Of a stretch of DNA of 64,000 bases, positions 51,704 to 60,656 are shown in pieces. Location of the stretch: the NCBI RefSeq assembly GCF_030812255.1, contig NZ_JAUSSH010000012.1, positions 62,001 through 126,000 on the forward strand, read 5' to 3'. The notes below the pieces were generated by a model that had not been told where the DNA came from, ran no database searches, and saw only the letters and a list, made by a program, of their open reading frames with translations. Both the position numbers and the translations under genes were made by a program. Each line of letters begins with the position of its first letter. Positions within the stretch are counted from its first letter, which is position 1. Source of the stretch: Paeniglutamicibacter psychrophenolicus (GTDB lineage: Bacteria > Actinomycetota > Actinomycetes > Actinomycetales > Micrococcaceae).

Positions 51704-53293
51704 TCACCGGGTTGCCTTGGCGCCCTTGGCACCGGAGGCTTTTGCCGGTTGCGGGCCGCGGGCGTAGCTCTCTCCTGCCTTGAGTGCCGAATCGCCCATG
51801 AGCTCGGTGACGGTGACAAAGGTATAGCCCTTGGCGCGCAGGCCGGAAAGGATCTTGGGGACCGCCGCCACGGTGCTGGAATGGATGTCATGCATCAACA
51901 CGATCGACCCCGGCGTGGTCTGGGAAATCGCGGCGTCGACGACCTTTTCGGTGTTGCGGTGCTTCCAGTCCAGGGTGTCGACGTCCCACAGGATCACCGG
52001 GGTGCTCGCGAGCCGGTCGCTGATGGAGTTGTGTGCGCCGTAGGGAGGGCGCAACAGGGTGGCGGGCTGGTCGACGGCCTTGGCGATCGCCGCGTTGGTG
52101 CGGTCAATCTCACGTTGGATCTGCGCCGAGGACAGCGAGGTGAGCGAGCGGTGGTTCCACGTGTGGTTCCCGATTTCGTGGCCCTCGGCCACCATGCGGG
52201 CCAAGATCTCGGGACGCAGCTTGGCGTTGGGGCCGATGACGAAGAACGTGGAGGGTGCGTTGCCCTCGCGCAGGGTGTCGAGCAGTTTCCCGGTCTTCGG
52301 GCCCGGTCCGTCGTCGAAGGTCAAGGCCACGCACTTTGTCGCCGTGCAGTCGACGGCACGTTGCGGTCGCCGGTTGCGATCGGCCCCCTCGGATTCCTTG
52401 CCGGCATCGTGAACGGATTCCGGACTCGTCGCCGCGACACCGCCGCCGGGTGCCTGGCTGGCCCGGTCCTGCAGCAGGCCCAGCTGCACCCGGGGACTCG
52501 GAGACGTTGCGGCCGTGCGGGCAAGGGTTCCGAACCCGGAGAGCAACGCGGCAACGTGCTCGGCATCGACCTTCACGACAATTGGGCCGGCCGAGCCGGG
52601 GCCGACGCTGTTGTCATCGAATTCCACCAGGGCGTTTCCGTACGCGTCGAAATTCACGGAGTCCAGCCAGGCGTCATCGAGGTCCAGCAGGCTCCCGACG
52701 AAAACCCTGGGATCGGCGGTTGCTGCCTGGGCGATGAACTCCTTGAACTGCGCCCAGTCCTCGTCGCTGTCAAACAAGTCCCTGGTTCCCAGTGCCGCGG
52801 GTGCGTCCTGGTTGAACCACTGTGTCACGTACCGGGTCCCGGCACCGGCGCCGGTGGACTCATAGGTGTTGACCCGGATGCCCAGGACCCGGGTGGAAAC
52901 GGCCGTGAGATGGCTGCGCATGTTCAGTTCCGCCACGGGCCGTTCCCCCGTAGCCACATCCGGAACATTCGTGGACTTGAATGCATCGACCTGCTCCGTG
53001 ACAAGGTCTGACTGGGACCGGGCCACCGCGGGAACGGAAGAAACCTCGAAATGCTTGGTAAAGATACGGCGGTGCTCATCGGTCGCGGTCACCGGATTCA
53101 GGTCCGGAACCAGGAACAGGGGAAGGGTGTCGGAGTTTTGGCCCTCCGAGTTGGATGACGCGTTTGCGATCTCCTGGATCGAATCCCGCGGGGACTTGGG
53201 GGATCCTGGTGCCGGTGCGCAACCTGCCAGAAGTCCGATCACGAGGAGTCCGGAAACAAGCAGGGAAGATTTTCGGGCAAACGCATACGGCAT
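51704..53293 (-). CDS. Polysaccharide deacetylase lipoprotein (PdaC-like, RsiV-type domain plus NodB domain)
   Basis: A 529-aa lipoprotein: signal peptide SSLLVSGLLVIGLLAGCAP with a lipobox Cys. Residues about 60-290 resemble the extracytoplasmic DUF3298/RsiV region (RSHLTAVSTRVLGIRVNTYE, RYVTQWFNQDAPAALGTRDL), and residues about 310-500 are a NodB deacetylase with CVALTFDDGPGPKTG, EIGNHTWNHRSLTSLS (metal His), LRPPYGAHNS, WDVDTLDWKHR and IVLMHDIHSSTVAAV. This combination occurs in Bacillus PdaC, which deacetylates peptidoglycan, hence resistance to lysozyme is a reasonable expectation. The ATG at 53293 starts the signal peptide. Confidence 0.88.
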   Translation of the reverse strand: MPYAFARKSSLLVSGLLVIGLLAGCAPAPGSPKSPRDSIQEIANASSNSEGQNSDTLPLFLVPDLNPVTATDEHRRIFTKHFEVSSVPAVARSQSDLVTEQVDAFKSTNVPDVATGERPVAELNMRSHLTAVSTRVLGIRVNTYESTGAGAGTRYVTQWFNQDAPAALGTRDLFDSDEDWAQFKEFIAQAATADPRVFVGSLLDLDDAWLDSVNFDAYGNALVEFDDNSVGPGSAGPIVVKVDAEHVAALLSGFGTLARTAATSPSPRVQLGLLQDRASQAPGGGVAATSPESVHDAGKESEGADRNRRPQRAVDCTATKCVALTFDDGPGPKTGKLLDTLREGNAPSTFFVIGPNAKLRPEILARMVAEGHEIGNHTWNHRSLTSLSSAQIQREIDRTNAAIAKAVDQPATLLRPPYGAHNSISDRLASTPVILWDVDTLDWKHRNTEKVVDAAISQTTPGSIVLMHDIHSSTVAAVPKILSGLRAKGYTFVTVTELMGDSALKAGESYARGPQPAKASGAKGAKATR

Positions 53294-53438
53294 CCAATAA
53301 TCTTGCCTGTTTGCCACACGCTTATCGAATCCTCGGGGCAATCGGCGCGAATCGTTAGAAAGCGTTATCAAGCACTTGGGGGACGCCTCAGGGTATTACC
53401 CCATGGCGCGGCACGGGATCATGGGCGAAGCTGGATAC

Positions 53439-53846
53439 ATGCGAAACACCCTCTCAGTGGTCCTGAACGTCATCTGGCTTGTTTTCGGCGGTATCTGGCT
53501 GGCGGCGGGATATATGCTGGCCGGCATCATTTGCTGCCTGCTCATTGTCACCATCCCCTTCGGCATTGCTTCCTTCCGGATTGCCCTTTATGCGCTGTGG
53601 CCTTTTGGGCGCACGGTGGTGGACCGAGGCCGGGTGGGAGCCTTTTCAACCATTGGAAATGTCATCTGGGTGCTGGTGGCCGGCATCTGGATCGCCATTG
53701 GCCACGTGCTGACCGCGATCCCGATGTTCGTGAGCATCGTCGGCATCCCGCTGGGCATCGCCAACCTCAAGATGATCCCGATTTCCCTCATGCCCCTGGG
53801 CAAGGAAATCGTTCCCAGCACCCAGTACATCCCCACGTACCGGTAG
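53439..53846 (+). CDS. YccF-domain membrane protein
   Basis: A 135-aa protein with two YccF domains (PF03733): LNVIWLVFGGIWLAAGYMLA and GNVIWVLVAGIWIAIGHVLT are clearly the same unit repeated, each followed by a hydrophobic region and an IPFGIA/IPLGIA motif (VTIPFGIASFRI and VGIPLGIANLKM). Function unknown. I start at ATG 53439 (MRNTLSVVL); an in-frame ATG at 53421 would add six residues. It is divergent from the deacetylase gene. Confidence 0.85.
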   Translation: MRNTLSVVLNVIWLVFGGIWLAAGYMLAGIICCLLIVTIPFGIASFRIALYALWPFGRTVVDRGRVGAFSTIGNVIWVLVAGIWIAIGHVLTAIPMFVSIVGIPLGIANLKMIPISLMPLGKEIVPSTQYIPTYR

Positions 53847-54020
53847 GCCTGCCGTCGCGAGTGGATCCGGGCAACATCCGTGGGCCGAACGAAGCCCAAG
53901 AATGAGGCACGGAAAACTTCCGCACCCGTTTTTGTCGCTGCCCCTTGAATCATGCCGAACACCTTTCTAGCCTTTGGGGGTGGGAAACAATTCCACACAC
54001 AAACGGGATGGGACCATCAC

Positions 54021-54488
54021 ATGAAAGACCTGATCAACTGCCTGTGGTTTGACGGCCAGGGGCTGGACGCCGCCCGGTTCTACACCGGGATCTTTCCGAA
54101 TTCCGCAATCGTCTCCCACCTCGACATGGACTCGCAGGGCAAACCGTCCAGCGAGCCGTTGACGGTGGAATTCAACCTCAACGGCCGATCCTTCGTGGCC
54201 CTCAACGGAGGGCCGCTTTTCAAGTTCAACGAGTCGATTTCCTTCCAAATCATGTGCGAGGACCAGGCCGAGGTCGACTACTACTGGGAAAAGCTCACCG
54301 CCGGAGGAGAAGAAAGCCAGTGCGGGTGGCTCAAGGACCGTTTCGGGGTGTCCTGGCAGGTGGTCCCGGTGCGGATGGTAGAACTTCTCGGCGACCCGGA
54401 TCCGGAAGTCACCCGTCGGGTGACGGAGGCGTTCATGCCCATGCGAAAGCTGGATATCGCCGTGCTTGAGGCCGCCGCCCGGGGATAA
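54021..54488 (+). CDS. VOC-fold protein of the PhnB / 3-demethylubiquinone methyltransferase-like type
   Basis: A 155-aa protein. LINCLWFDGQGLDAARFYTG with IFPNSAI at the start, TVEFNLNGRSFVALNGGPLF in the middle, and YYWEKLTAGGEESQCGWLKD then RFGVSWQVVP match the 3-dmu-9_3-mt/PhnB family, a VOC-superfamily branch whose name reflects a historic annotation rather than a methyltransferase activity. Substrate unknown. The ATG at 54021 has GGGATGGGA upstream. Confidence 0.87.
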   Translation: MKDLINCLWFDGQGLDAARFYTGIFPNSAIVSHLDMDSQGKPSSEPLTVEFNLNGRSFVALNGGPLFKFNESISFQIMCEDQAEVDYYWEKLTAGGEESQCGWLKDRFGVSWQVVPVRMVELLGDPDPEVTRRVTEAFMPMRKLDIAVLEAAARG

Positions 54489-54824
54489 TCCGGTCCACGC
54501 ATCGCTGATGCGCATGTTCCGGGCTACGCCGGGGTTCATTGATCCGCCAGCTGTCGACCTCCGGTCGAATGCCCGTGGCTTTTTGAAATCCTGCCCACCA
54601 CCGTCTCGCCAGGCGGCGCCGGGGTTTCGTCGTGTCGCCGATCCTGCCGGCCGTGCAGCGCAGTGGAATGACCCGTGCGTCCCCGGCGGAAGCATCGGCG
54701 GTTGTTGCGCCGCGGGCCTTGGCAAAAAGTCGCGGGGAACAGGAGACGGGCGGACATTGCGTTGGTAGTGTAAGCACCAGCCGGGCGGACACGTCCACCC
54801 GTACAGCAACTACAAGGGGGACCA
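54489..54824. other. 336-bp intergenic region upstream of yceI
   Basis: No gene recognised on either strand. TAGTGT at 54766-54771 with TTGCGT just upstream is poorly spaced as a promoter. The yceI ribosome-binding site AAGGGGGA ends the region. Confidence 0.4.
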
Positions 54825-55397
54825 ATGACCCAGCTCGATCCAGCCTACGCGGGGACGTGGCGATTCGATCCAGGGCACACTCGCATCGGCTTCAATGCGC
54901 GCCATGCGATGGTGACGAAGGTGCGGGGCGCCTTCAACGAGGTGGAGGGAACCGTCCACATCGACGCCGAAGACATGGGCAAATGCAGTGTCGAGATGAC
55001 CGTGAAGGTCGCCAGCGTCGACACGCGCAATGCCGACCGCGACCAGCACCTGCGGACCAACGACTTCTTCGACGCACCCAAGTACCCAAACATCGTTTTC
55101 CGCTCCACGCGGATAGACCAGGTCGACGAGAACAGCTTCATCGTCAACGGCGAACTGACGATCAAGGAGACCACGCGAGAGATTGCGGTACCCCTCGAAT
55201 TCACCGGCGTCGAGACCGATCCATTCGGCAACCTTCGTGCGGGCTTCGAGGGCAGCCGACGGATCGACCGCCGCGAGTACGGCGTGAGTTGGAACAAGGC
55301 GCTTGATTCCGGGGGAGTCCTGGTATCCGAACGGGTACTGCTCGAGTTCGAGATCTCCGCCATCAAGGATGCCAAGGGCGGCGCCGGAGCGGCCTAG
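54825..55397 (+). CDS. yceI: YceI-family lipid-binding-fold protein
   Basis: A 190-aa protein of the YceI lipocalin-like family. Signature stretches are [60 protein letters not shown] and [20 protein letters not shown]. No signal peptide is present, so this one is cytoplasmic; secreted members bind isoprenoid lipids. In actinobacteria these cytosolic forms are common and of unknown ligand. It is followed by a clear terminator. Confidence 0.93.
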   Translation: MTQLDPAYAGTWRFDPGHTRIGFNARHAMVTKVRGAFNEVEGTVHIDAEDMGKCSVEMTVKVASVDTRNADRDQHLRTNDFFDAPKYPNIVFRSTRIDQVDENSFIVNGELTIKETTREIAVPLEFTGVETDPFGNLRAGFEGSRRIDRREYGVSWNKALDSGGVLVSERVLLEFEISAIKDAKGGAGAA

Positions 55398-55502
55398 CTT
55401 CTCCTGCCGGAAGGCCTGCTTGGGTCCCGGCCATCGGGTCCGAACCAAGCCGAACCCCACGGCACCGGCCCGTGGCCACAACTGAACCTGTATGCCGAAG
55501 CG

Positions 55503-55528
55503 CCGGCGACCCGTGTCCGGGTCGCCGG
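55503..55528 (+). terminator. Rho-independent terminator after yceI
   Basis: CCGGCGACCCG and CGGGTCGCCGG are perfect 11-bp arms around a 4-nt loop, followed by TGTTTTG. One of the few hairpins here with a T-rich tail. Confidence 0.85.
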
Positions 55529-55568
55529 TGTTTTGAATTTCACGGGGAATATTGCTCGCCGGAGCATA

Positions 55569-55596
55569 GTTGAGTGGAGTAGACTCAAGTTTGAGT
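55569..55596. promoter_or_regulatory. HAIR operator upstream of clpB with an extra half-site
   Basis: GTTGAGT, 7 nt, ACTCAAG matches the HspR consensus at 13 of 14 positions, and a third half-site TTGAGT follows 2 nt later (55591-55596). It lies 27-54 nt before the clpB GTG. This places clpB in the same HspR regulon as the dnaK cluster. Confidence 0.88.
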
Positions 55597-55622
55597 GAAT
55601 GCCCAACCATGAAAGGACCAGC

Positions 55623-58214
55623 GTGGACACCAAGCTAACAACCAAAAGCCAGGAGGCGCTCGCCGCGTCGGGAATGAACGCCTCCACGGCCGGGAATCCC
55701 CAAGTGGAGCCGGCCCACCTGCTCAAGGCGCTGGTCGACCAGCGCGAATCGGTCGCGGTCGCCCTGTTGAAGGCTGCCGGCGTCGACCCGGACCAGGTCT
55801 CGGTCCAGGCCAGTGCCGCGATCAAGGCGTTGCCAAGCTCCTCGGGAAGCAACGTGGCGCAGGCCCAGTATTCCCGCGGGATCCTGCAGGCCATCACCGC
55901 CGCCCAGCAGGCCGCCGCGTCCATGGGGGACAGCTTCGTCTCCACGGAGCACCTGTTGCTCGGACTCAGTGAGGACACCGGGGCCGCCGGCAAGGCGCTG
56001 CGCGAAAGCGGGGCCACCCGCCAGGCCCTGGACAGCGCGCTGCCCGGTATCAGGGGCGACCGCAAGGTCAACAACCCCGATCCCGAAAACACCTTCCAGG
56101 CCCTGGAAAAATTCGGCACCGACATGACGGCCATTGCCCGCTCGGGCAAGCTCGACCCGGTGATCGGGCGTGACGCCGAGATCCGCCGTGTCGTCCAGGT
56201 ACTCTCCCGACGCACCAAGAACAACCCGGTGCTCATCGGGGAACCCGGAGTCGGCAAGACCGCCGTGGTCGAGGGCCTGGCCCAGCGCATGGTGGCCGGG
56301 GACGTTCCCGAGTCGCTGCGCGGCAAGACACTGATCGCCCTGGACCTGGGCTCCATGATCGCCGGGGCCAAGTACCGCGGCGAGTTCGAGGAGCGGCTCA
56401 AGGCCGTCCTGGAGGAAATCAAGTCCTCCGACGGGCAGATCGTCACCTTCATCGACGAGATCCACACCGTCGTTGGCGCGGGAGCCTCCGAGGGGGCAAT
56501 GGATGCGGGCAACATGCTCAAGCCCATGCTGGCCCGCGGCGAGCTGCGCCTGATTGGTGCCACGACGCTGGACGAGTACCGCCAGAACATCGAGAAGGAT
56601 CCGGCACTCGAACGCCGCTTCGCCCAGGTCTACGTGGGGGAGCCGAGCGTGGATGACACCATCGCGATCCTGCGCGGGCTCAAGCAGCGCTACGAGGCCC
56701 ACCACAAGGTCACGATCGCCGACTCCGCACTCGTGGCCGCAGCAACGCTGTCCAACCGCTACATCGCCGGACGCCAGCTCCCGGACAAGGCCATCGACCT
56801 GGTCGACGAGGCCGCGAGCCGGCTGCGCATGGAAATCGACTCCGCACCGGAGGAAATCGATGCGCTGCGTCGATCGGTGGACCGGCTGACCATGGAGGAG
56901 CTTGCCCTCGCCGGGGAGACCGACCCCGCCTCCCGCGAACGCCTCGATGCGCTGCGCGCCGACATGGCCGACAAGAAGGAGGAGCTCGATGCGCTGAACG
57001 CCCGTTGGGAGGCCGAGAAGGCCGGGCTGAACCGGGTCGGAGACCTGAAGGTCAGGCTGGACGAGGCGCGCTCGAGCGCCGAGAAGCTGCAGCGCGAGGG
57101 CGACCTGGAAAGCGCCTCGCGGCTGCTCTACGGGGAGATCCCCGCGCTGGAAAGGGAGATGAAGGACGCCGCCGCGGCCGAGGCCACTGCGGGAACGCAG
57201 GAATCGATGGTCGCCGAGGAAGTCACCGCCGACGACATCGCCGAGGTCATCTCCGCCTGGACCGGCATCCCGGCCGGGCGCATGCTGCAGGGCGAAAGCC
57301 AGAAACTGCTTGAGATGGAGGACTTCCTGGGCCACCGGCTGATCGGCCAGCGGAAGGCTGTCGCCTCGGTCTCCGATGCGGTGCGCCGTGCCCGGGCCGG
57401 AATCTCGGATCCCGACCGCCCCACCGGCTCGTTCCTCTTCCTGGGCCCCACCGGTGTGGGCAAGACGGAGCTGGCCAAGGCCCTGGCCGACTTCCTCTTC
57501 GACGACGAACGCGCGATGGTGCGCATCGACATGTCCGAGTACGGGGAGAAGCATTCCGTGGCCCGGCTGGTCGGTGCCCCTCCGGGGTACGTCGGCTACG
57601 AGGAGGGCGGACAGCTCACCGAGGCGGTGCGCCGCCGCCCCTACTCGGTGGTGCTGCTCGACGAGGTCGAAAAGGCCCACCCGGAAGTCTTCGACATCCT
57701 GCTGCAGGTGCTCGACGACGGGCGACTGACCGACGGGCAGGGACGCACCGTCGACTTCCGCAACGTCATCCTGATCATGACCTCGAACCTGGGCTCGCAG
57801 TTCATGGTCGACCAGACGCTGGAGGAAGACGCCAAGCGCGCGGCCGTGATGAACCTGGTCAACGCCTCGTTCAAGCCCGAGTTCCTGAACCGGCTGGACG
57901 ATGTGATCATGTTCGACGCGCTCTCGCTGGACGAGCTTGGCTCGATCGTCGCCCTGCAGGTCGACTCGCTGGCCAAGCGCCTGGCGGGTCGCCGCCTGGT
58001 GCTGGAGGTCAACGACGATGCACGCGACTGGCTGGCCTTCACCGGATTCGACCCGGCCTTCGGCGCCCGGCCGTTGCGCCGCCTGGTGCAACGCGAGATC
58101 GGGGACCGGCTGGCCCGCCAATTGCTGCTCGGGACCATTCTGGACGGCGACACCGTCGTGGTGGGCGTCGGCGAGGACGGCAACGGGCTGTCCCTGACCT
58201 CCCGCCGCAACTAA
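55623..58214 (+). CDS. clpB: ClpB disaggregase (Hsp100)
   Basis: An 863-aa AAA+ chaperone that, with DnaK, rescues aggregated proteins. The Clp N-domain repeats cover about residues 1-140; NBD1 has [17 protein letters not shown] and [11 protein letters not shown]; the ClpB middle domain coiled coil spans about 400-520 ([20 protein letters not shown]); NBD2 has [19 protein letters not shown] and [19 protein letters not shown]. The middle domain distinguishes it from ClpA/ClpC. GTG start with GAAAGGA before it. A HAIR operator with an extra half-site lies directly upstream. Confidence 0.97.
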   Translation: MDTKLTTKSQEALAASGMNASTAGNPQVEPAHLLKALVDQRESVAVALLKAAGVDPDQVSVQASAAIKALPSSSGSNVAQAQYSRGILQAITAAQQAAASMGDSFVSTEHLLLGLSEDTGAAGKALRESGATRQALDSALPGIRGDRKVNNPDPENTFQALEKFGTDMTAIARSGKLDPVIGRDAEIRRVVQVLSRRTKNNPVLIGEPGVGKTAVVEGLAQRMVAGDVPESLRGKTLIALDLGSMIAGAKYRGEFEERLKAVLEEIKSSDGQIVTFIDEIHTVVGAGASEGAMDAGNMLKPMLARGELRLIGATTLDEYRQNIEKDPALERRFAQVYVGEPSVDDTIAILRGLKQRYEAHHKVTIADSALVAAATLSNRYIAGRQLPDKAIDLVDEAASRLRMEIDSAPEEIDALRRSVDRLTMEELALAGETDPASRERLDALRADMADKKEELDALNARWEAEKAGLNRVGDLKVRLDEARSSAEKLQREGDLESASRLLYGEIPALEREMKDAAAAEATAGTQESMVAEEVTADDIAEVISAWTGIPAGRMLQGESQKLLEMEDFLGHRLIGQRKAVASVSDAVRRARAGISDPDRPTGSFLFLGPTGVGKTELAKALADFLFDDERAMVRIDMSEYGEKHSVARLVGAPPGYVGYEEGGQLTEAVRRRPYSVVLLDEVEKAHPEVFDILLQVLDDGRLTDGQGRTVDFRNVILIMTSNLGSQFMVDQTLEEDAKRAAVMNLVNASFKPEFLNRLDDVIMFDALSLDELGSIVALQVDSLAKRLAGRRLVLEVNDDARDWLAFTGFDPAFGARPLRRLVQREIGDRLARQLLLGTILDGDTVVVGVGEDGNGLSLTSRRN

Positions 58215-58230
58215 CGGTCCACGGGGAACG

Positions 58231-58269
58231 GCCGGTGCCCGACGCGCGAACAGCTCTTCGGGCGCCGGC
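58231..58269. terminator. Hairpin between convergent clpB and septum-formation-domain genes
   Basis: GCCGGTGCCCGA pairs with TCGGGCGCCGGC (12 bp with one T-G wobble) around a 15-nt loop, 16 bp after clpB. Confidence 0.65.
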
Positions 58270-58314
58270 CGCGTCGTGCCCGGCCTGCTTCGGCGAACGG
58301 GTCGGCAGCAAGTG

Positions 58315-58857
58315 TCAGGTGTTCAAACCCGCGGATTCGGAAGGCAGCATCGAGACCCGAACGCTGCCCTCGTTCAGTGACAGGAAGCAGGCGACCAGCC
58401 GGTCGCCGTTTTTCCAGGTGGCTTCGGACGGGCGCGAGAATTGATATGACCAACCCGTGTCCAGGGGGCTGGCGGGATCCAGTGCAATTGACTTGCACAG
58501 TTCCTCGGACCGCGACAGGATTCCTGCCGGTCCGGGGAACTGCTCTCCATCCATGGTGAAGGTGCCGATCAGCTGTGCATTGTGTGCGGTCAGGCAGGTC
58601 ACCACAGTGGAGGTTTCCAGCGGGCCGTTGAATCCCTGAAGGCAATCGCCAACCCGCAGCTGGTCCGCCGGGACATTCGTGGCAATGACCCCGTCGATGC
58701 CGGGGGATGCGTTTCGTGTCACTTCTGGGACCGGCGCCGTGGCGTTATCCTGGCCGAAAAACCTGTTGGCTCCGTAGATGAAAATCAGCATGATTCCCAG
58801 TGCCCCGAGCAAGGCCCAAAGTGCCGGGGCGCGCCACCACGAACGCGTCTGTGACAT
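58315..58857 (-). CDS. Single-pass membrane protein with septum-formation-type extracellular domain
   Basis: About 180 aa. One N-terminal transmembrane helix (APALWALLGALGIMLIFIYG) is followed by an extracytoplasmic domain of the actinobacterial septum formation family (PF13845): DQLRVGDCLQGFNGPLETST, VTCLTAHNAQLIGTF, SEELCKSIALDP and NGDRLVACFLSLNEG, with four cysteines that could form two disulfides. The frame stays open upstream to 58950 with a Pro-rich stretch, so the cytoplasmic N-terminus could be longer; the only ATG is 58857, without a clear ribosome-binding site. Role in division is suggested only by the family name. Confidence 0.72.
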   Translation of the reverse strand: MSQTRSWWRAPALWALLGALGIMLIFIYGANRFFGQDNATAPVPEVTRNASPGIDGVIATNVPADQLRVGDCLQGFNGPLETSTVVTCLTAHNAQLIGTFTMDGEQFPGPAGILSRSEELCKSIALDPASPLDTGWSYQFSRPSEATWKNGDRLVACFLSLNEGSVRVSMLPSESAGLNT

Positions 58858-59013
58858 GGCACTTAGAGCAGGAAGCGCAGCTCTTGGCTCTGGCGGTGGC
58901 GGATCAGGCAAGCAAGCTCCCGGGCGGGTGGCAGTCGACTTGGTGGACAAAATAATACTCTACCGGCGGAACGGTGGTTCCGGGCAGGCACTCGCCGCGG
59001 AATCATGTTAACC

Positions 59014-59044
59014 TTGAAATACGAAAGAATTAGTCACATATTCT
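59014..59044 (+). promoter_or_regulatory. Candidate promoter of the DUF3073 gene
   Basis: TTGAAA (59014-59019) and TATTCT (59039-59044) are separated by 19 bp in an unusually A/T-rich island. The spacing is longer than ideal. Transcription from here would give a 5' leader of about 55 nt. Confidence 0.4.
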
Positions 59045-59105
59045 GGGGCCTCCGCCTGATACGGGTGGACCACCTCCAGATCTACTGAAAAAAGGGGGTC
59101 ACGCC

Positions 59106-59333
59106 ATGGGGCGCGGCCGTCAGAAGGCAAAAGCGACACGACAGGCCAGGGACATGAAATATTTCTCCCCGGCCACTGATTTGTCCGCCTTGGAACGCGA
59201 GCTTGGGAAGAGCCGTGGTCACAGCACCACGGCACCAAGCCCTGTCGACGTACCCTTCGAATCCGATTATTCGGATTACGAAGACAAGTACGCTGACGAT
59301 GACGACGAGGACGACCAACGGCGCATCAGCTGA
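59106..59333 (+). CDS. DUF3073 protein
   Basis: A 75-aa soluble protein of the actinobacterial DUF3073 family. It starts MGRGRQKAKATRQARDMKYF followed by SPATDLSALERELGK and ends in a very acidic tail (DYEDKYADDDDEDDQ). The basic start and acidic end are typical. GGGGG lies 8 nt before the ATG. Its position near purM and purF matches the mycobacterial Rv0807-Rv0810c neighbourhood, as I remember it. Function unknown. Confidence 0.9.
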   Translation: MGRGRQKAKATRQARDMKYFSPATDLSALERELGKSRGHSTTAPSPVDVPFESDYSDYEDKYADDDDEDDQRRIS

Positions 59334-59477
59334 TGCGCCGACTCCCTGAAGTGACCCCAGAGCAATCTGTGGTTATCGGTTCTCCAATACGTGAACACGG
59401 CAGCCGTGGCCACTACGCCCCCAGCGGCGCTAGTGACCGCGGCCTTTGCCTTGCCCGGGAAGCAGCGATAGGTCCAC

Positions 59478-60431
59478 ATGCTGCATGAAGGCGAACTAGG
59501 CATCCGGATGGCGCATCGCGCCGCCATCCGTTCCATCGAACGCGTGGTGGGGGAGACCGCACCGCTGCAGGATCCGCAGGTCGCCGCCGCCGGCATCCGC
59601 AGGATGCTCGAGGCCAGCTCGGTGCTGGTGCTCACCGGCGCCGGGGTCTCGACCGACTCCGGGATCCCCGACTACCGGGGGCCCCAGGGGTCCCTGCGTC
59701 GCCACCGGCCCATGACCTACCAGGAGTTCCAGCACGAGCCCAGCGCCCGCCACCGGTATTGGGCACGCAGCTTCGTGGGATGGCGGCACATGGCCCAGGC
59801 CTCGCCCAACCCCATCCACCGACGCCTGGCCCAATGGGAAGCACAGGGCAGGATCAGCGGCATCGTGACGCAAAACGTCGACGGGCTGCATGTCGCAGCC
59901 GGCTCGCTGAATGTCATCCCCCTGCACGGGGACCTGCAGCAGATCAGCTGCCTGAATTGCGGGGCCCTGGAAGACCGGAAACACCTCGACGCGAGGCTGC
60001 ACGAAGCCAACCCGGGGTATCTTGAACGCGTCGACCTGGATCCCTCACTGGTGAACCCGGACGGCGACGTGTCACTGGATGATGCGCACGTGGCCGAGTT
60101 CCACATGGTCGGCTGCCTGGTCTGCGGCTCGCAGGCCTTGAAGCCCAACGTGGTCTATTTCGGGGAAAACGTCCCGGCCGAACGCAAGGTCCGGCTCAAG
60201 GCGATGGAGGCGCGCTCCGCCTCGCTGCTGGTGATCGGTTCCTCCTTGGCGGTCATGAGCGGCTACAAGCTGCTGCTGGACGCCCGCAACGCCGGCAAGC
60301 CGGTCGGGCTGATCAACGGCGGACCCACCCGGGGAGATGCCAAGGCCGATTTCCGGTGGCGCAGCAACATCGCTGAGACACTGGACATCCTGGAGGAACC
60401 GCTCGGCGGGACCACGCGCCGACCCATGTAG
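59478..60431 (+). CDS. Sir2-family NAD-dependent protein deacylase
   Basis: A 317-aa sirtuin. NAD-binding motifs are VLVLTGAGVSTDSGIPDYRG and TQNVDGLHVAAGSLNVIPLH with the catalytic His before GDLQQISC; zinc is expected to bind in SCLNCGALEDR and GCLVCGSQALKPNVVYFGEN (two CxxC pairs). It is longer than typical bacterial CobB (about 240 aa) owing to an N-terminal extension of about 40 residues and an insertion between the CxxC pairs (about residues 158-215), a class II/SIRT4-like layout. Substrates unknown. An in-frame ATG at 59508 is an alternative start. It sits between DUF3073 and purM, convergent with the latter. Confidence 0.92.
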   Translation: MLHEGELGIRMAHRAAIRSIERVVGETAPLQDPQVAAAGIRRMLEASSVLVLTGAGVSTDSGIPDYRGPQGSLRRHRPMTYQEFQHEPSARHRYWARSFVGWRHMAQASPNPIHRRLAQWEAQGRISGIVTQNVDGLHVAAGSLNVIPLHGDLQQISCLNCGALEDRKHLDARLHEANPGYLERVDLDPSLVNPDGDVSLDDAHVAEFHMVGCLVCGSQALKPNVVYFGENVPAERKVRLKAMEARSASLLVIGSSLAVMSGYKLLLDARNAGKPVGLINGGPTRGDAKADFRWRSNIAETLDILEEPLGGTTRRPM

Positions 60432-60612
60432 GGCTTTCGCATCCGCTGTCGGGCGCTGGCAATCGACGCAGGACGGGTGTTGGAGTGGATGCCGGCCGCC
60501 GGCAGCGAGCCGGGCCAGCTCGATCCCTTGGGGCGCCGGGGTTTCCCCTGCCGCGGGAGGCATCACCACCACGTGACCCGTCTCCCGGCCGCGACCAAGA
60601 ACCTTAACGAGC

Positions 60613-60643
60613 GAGGGACCGCACCCATCGGGTGCGGTCCCTC
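60613..60643. terminator. Terminator of purM (convergent with the sirtuin gene)
   Basis: GAGGGACCGCACCC and GGGTGCGGTCCCTC form a perfect 14-bp stem over a 3-nt loop, 13 bp after the purM stop. On the minus strand the tail reads GCTCGTTAAGG, sharing TCGTTAAGG with the tRNA-Gly terminator at 2505. Confidence 0.85.
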
Positions 60644-60656
60644 GGCCTTGTGGCAG

